DNA of 6,697 nucleotides, from assembly GCA_016209995.1 (NCBI GenBank), contig JACQVC010000016.1, forward strand, positions 1 to 6,697. Direction: 5' to 3'. The translations under genes and the position numbers were made by a program. This document shows, piece by piece, positions 5,387-6,697 of this stretch (its first letter is position 1; every line of letters begins with the position of its first letter). The notes under the pieces are model-generated. The model did no database searches. It was not told the origin of the DNA and saw only the letters and a program-made list of their open reading frames with translations. Origin of the DNA: Gemmatimonadota bacterium (GTDB taxonomy: Bacteria; Gemmatimonadota; Gemmatimonadetes; Longimicrobiales; Gaopeijiaceae).

Positions 5387-6697
5387 GCCGGGCTGCGCGG
5401 ACTGCACCGTGGTGGCTGACGTGGCTGCTCGCCGGCGCACTGGTCTCGATCTTCCTGGGCGAGCGGGTTTTCGAGACGCTCACGACCGCGCGCGTGATTT
5501 TCTCCGGCCTGGGCGCGCTTCTCGTGCTTGCGTGCCTGGTGTGGCGCATCTTCTCGTGGCGGGATGCCCAGGGCGAGGCGAAGCGCGTCGAGCAGATCTT
5601 GCTCATGGCGTACGCCGGCTGTCTGCTGGCGCTCGTCCTCTACCTGATTTCCAGCGCTGATGGGATGGGGTGGCTCGGCATCGAGTTCGAGGAAGACGAG
5701 AGCCGGGACCGCTACAAGGTCATCCTGCAGGTGTTGTGGCCCATCGTTATGGCGGTATCACTACTGCCGGCGCTGACCGCGCAGCTCGCCATCGGTGCGC
5801 ACCGCCACGCCCGGGGCGTGAGTGCGGGTCTCGAGTCGCTGCGTGTGACGGAGACCGCGAACGGCGGGTTGGTCGTGGCGCTCGCGTGCGCGCTGCTGTT
5901 CGTGGTCTGCTATATCACGGTCGAGCGCGACAAGAGCCTCGACCTCAGTTACTTCAAGACGTCGGCTCCCGGCGAGGCGACCGAGGCCGTGATCTCGAGT
6001 CTCGATGAGCCGCTCGAGGTGCTGCTCTTCTTCCCGGCGGTCAGCGAGGTGAAGGACGAGGCGCTGCGCTACTTCCGTGGGCTGGCCGGGCGCACGGATC
6101 GACTGGTCATCCACGAGTACGACCGCCTGGCCTCGCCGCAGGTCGCCCAGGAGTTCAGGGTCTTCGAGGACGGCACGATCATTCTGAAAAAGGGCGCGCG
6201 CTCCGAGCGCATGTCTGTCGGCGCCACGCTCCAGAACGCGCGGCAGGCGCTGCGCCGGCTGGATGGGGATGTGCAGCGCAGCGTGCTGGCTCTGCTGCGC
6301 GAGCGGCGAACGGCGTATCTAACCAAGGGCCACGGTGAGCTGAACGACTCGCTTTCGGCCGGGCCGCTGCCGACCGGCGTGATGCGTGAGGTGACCGCGC
6401 TGCGAGAGTTCCTCCGCTTCCTGAACTACGAGATCGCGGATCTGGGGCTGCAAGAAGGATTGGGCCGTGAGATTCCGCCGGATGCGGCGCTGCTCCTGAT
6501 TCTCGGGCCGACCAGCCGCTTCCTCCCCGAGGAGCTGGCGGCCGTGGACCGCTACCTGGCCGAAGGCGGCGCGCTGCTGCTGGCCCTCGACCCGCAAACC
6601 CAGTTTCAGCTCGGACCGCTCGAGCAGCGGCTCGGCGTCCTGTACCGCGGCGTCGAGCTGGCCGACGACCGCCAGCACCTGAGGCAGCGGGATAACG
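5377..6697 (+). CDS. GldG-like ABC transporter auxiliary membrane protein (partial, N-terminal 440 aa)
   Basis: The frame is open from ATG 5377 to the right edge, giving 440 codons with no stop, so the C-terminus is missing. Five hydrophobic segments are visible at about 12-28, 38-58, 73-93, 115-140 and 164-182. A soluble, probably periplasmic region follows: SLDLSYFK (187-194) after the last helix, VISSLDEPLEVLLFFP (205-220), AYLTKGHGEL (313-322), ALLLILGPTS (371-380), and then a block with EELAAVDRYLAEGGALLLALDP (split 385-395 and 396-406). This order matches GldG/DUF7088-type proteins, which sit beside GldA and GldF homologues. Textbook GldG has one N-terminal helix before the soluble domain, here represented by the fifth; the preceding four are an extension. 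It overlaps the permease by 10 bases and is probably the third subunit of the complex. Many such operons continue with a DUF4340 gene, which would lie beyond the window. Confidence 0.87.
   Translation, partial: MGMSRAARTAPWWLTWLLAGALVSIFLGERVFETLTTARVIFSGLGALLVLACLVWRIFSWRDAQGEAKRVEQILLMAYAGCLLALVLYLISSADGMGWLGIEFEEDESRDRYKVILQVLWPIVMAVSLLPALTAQLAIGAHRHARGVSAGLESLRVTETANGGLVVALACALLFVVCYITVERDKSLDLSYFKTSAPGEATEAVISSLDEPLEVLLFFPAVSEVKDEALRYFRGLAGRTDRLVIHEYDRLASPQVAQEFRVFEDGTIILKKGARSERMSVGATLQNARQALRRLDGDVQRSVLALLRERRTAYLTKGHGELNDSLSAGPLPTGVMREVTALREFLRFLNYEIADLGLQEGLGREIPPDAALLLILGPTSRFLPEELAAVDRYLAEGGALLLALDPQTQFQLGPLEQRLGVLYRGVELADDRQHLRQRDN

Noticed and set aside
4799..5440. Reverse-strand frame of 213 codons opposite the permease
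   Set aside because: The translation is hydrophilic, Arg/Gln/Glu-rich and without motifs, as expected for the antisense of a membrane protein gene.

Overview
The window is GC-rich by eye, with strong G/C preference at third codon positions. It carries Gram-negative-style membrane and export proteins. There is no rRNA, tRNA, CRISPR array or insertion sequence to fix the taxonomy. A Gld-type ABC exporter outside an obvious Bacteroidetes context (those genomes are AT-rich), plus a DUF423 protein and a halogenase-like flavoprotein, points loosely to Acidobacteriota, Myxococcota or a related high-GC lineage. This placement is inference.

Layout: the left third is transcribed leftwards and holds two genes. 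The first is a halogenase-fold FAD-dependent oxidoreductase (282-1961). Downstream of it is the 5' end of a short-chain dehydrogenase/reductase with an apparent export signal (1-210, running off the left edge). A divergent intergenic region (1962-2236) contains two overlapping hairpins and separates this pair from the rightward genes.

Rightwards come a GT2-like glycosyltransferase (2237-3112), a small DUF423 membrane protein (3178-3549), and a tightly overlapping three-gene ABC cassette. The cassette consists of a GldA-like ATPase (3676-4686), a GldF-like ABC-2 permease (4655-5386) and a GldG-like auxiliary membrane protein (5377 to the right edge, incomplete).

The cassette has its own candidate promoter (3571-3598), set between a G9 and a C7 homopolymer tract. 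A strong dyad/hairpin (3614-3646) lies in the presumed leader. Reading frames in the cassette overlap by 32 and 10 bases, each with a Shine-Dalgarno at good spacing, so the three products are probably made together as one complex.

The glycosyltransferase and DUF423 genes could be a separate transcription unit. A degenerate 8-bp tandem repeat sits between them. Nothing in the window proves a functional link between the leftward flavoprotein/SDR pair and the ABC cassette. The points most worth a second look are the exported SDR beside a halogenase-like enzyme that seems to lack the halogenase lysine, the membrane-rich N-terminus of the GldG-like protein, and the tract-flanked promoter with its leader hairpin.
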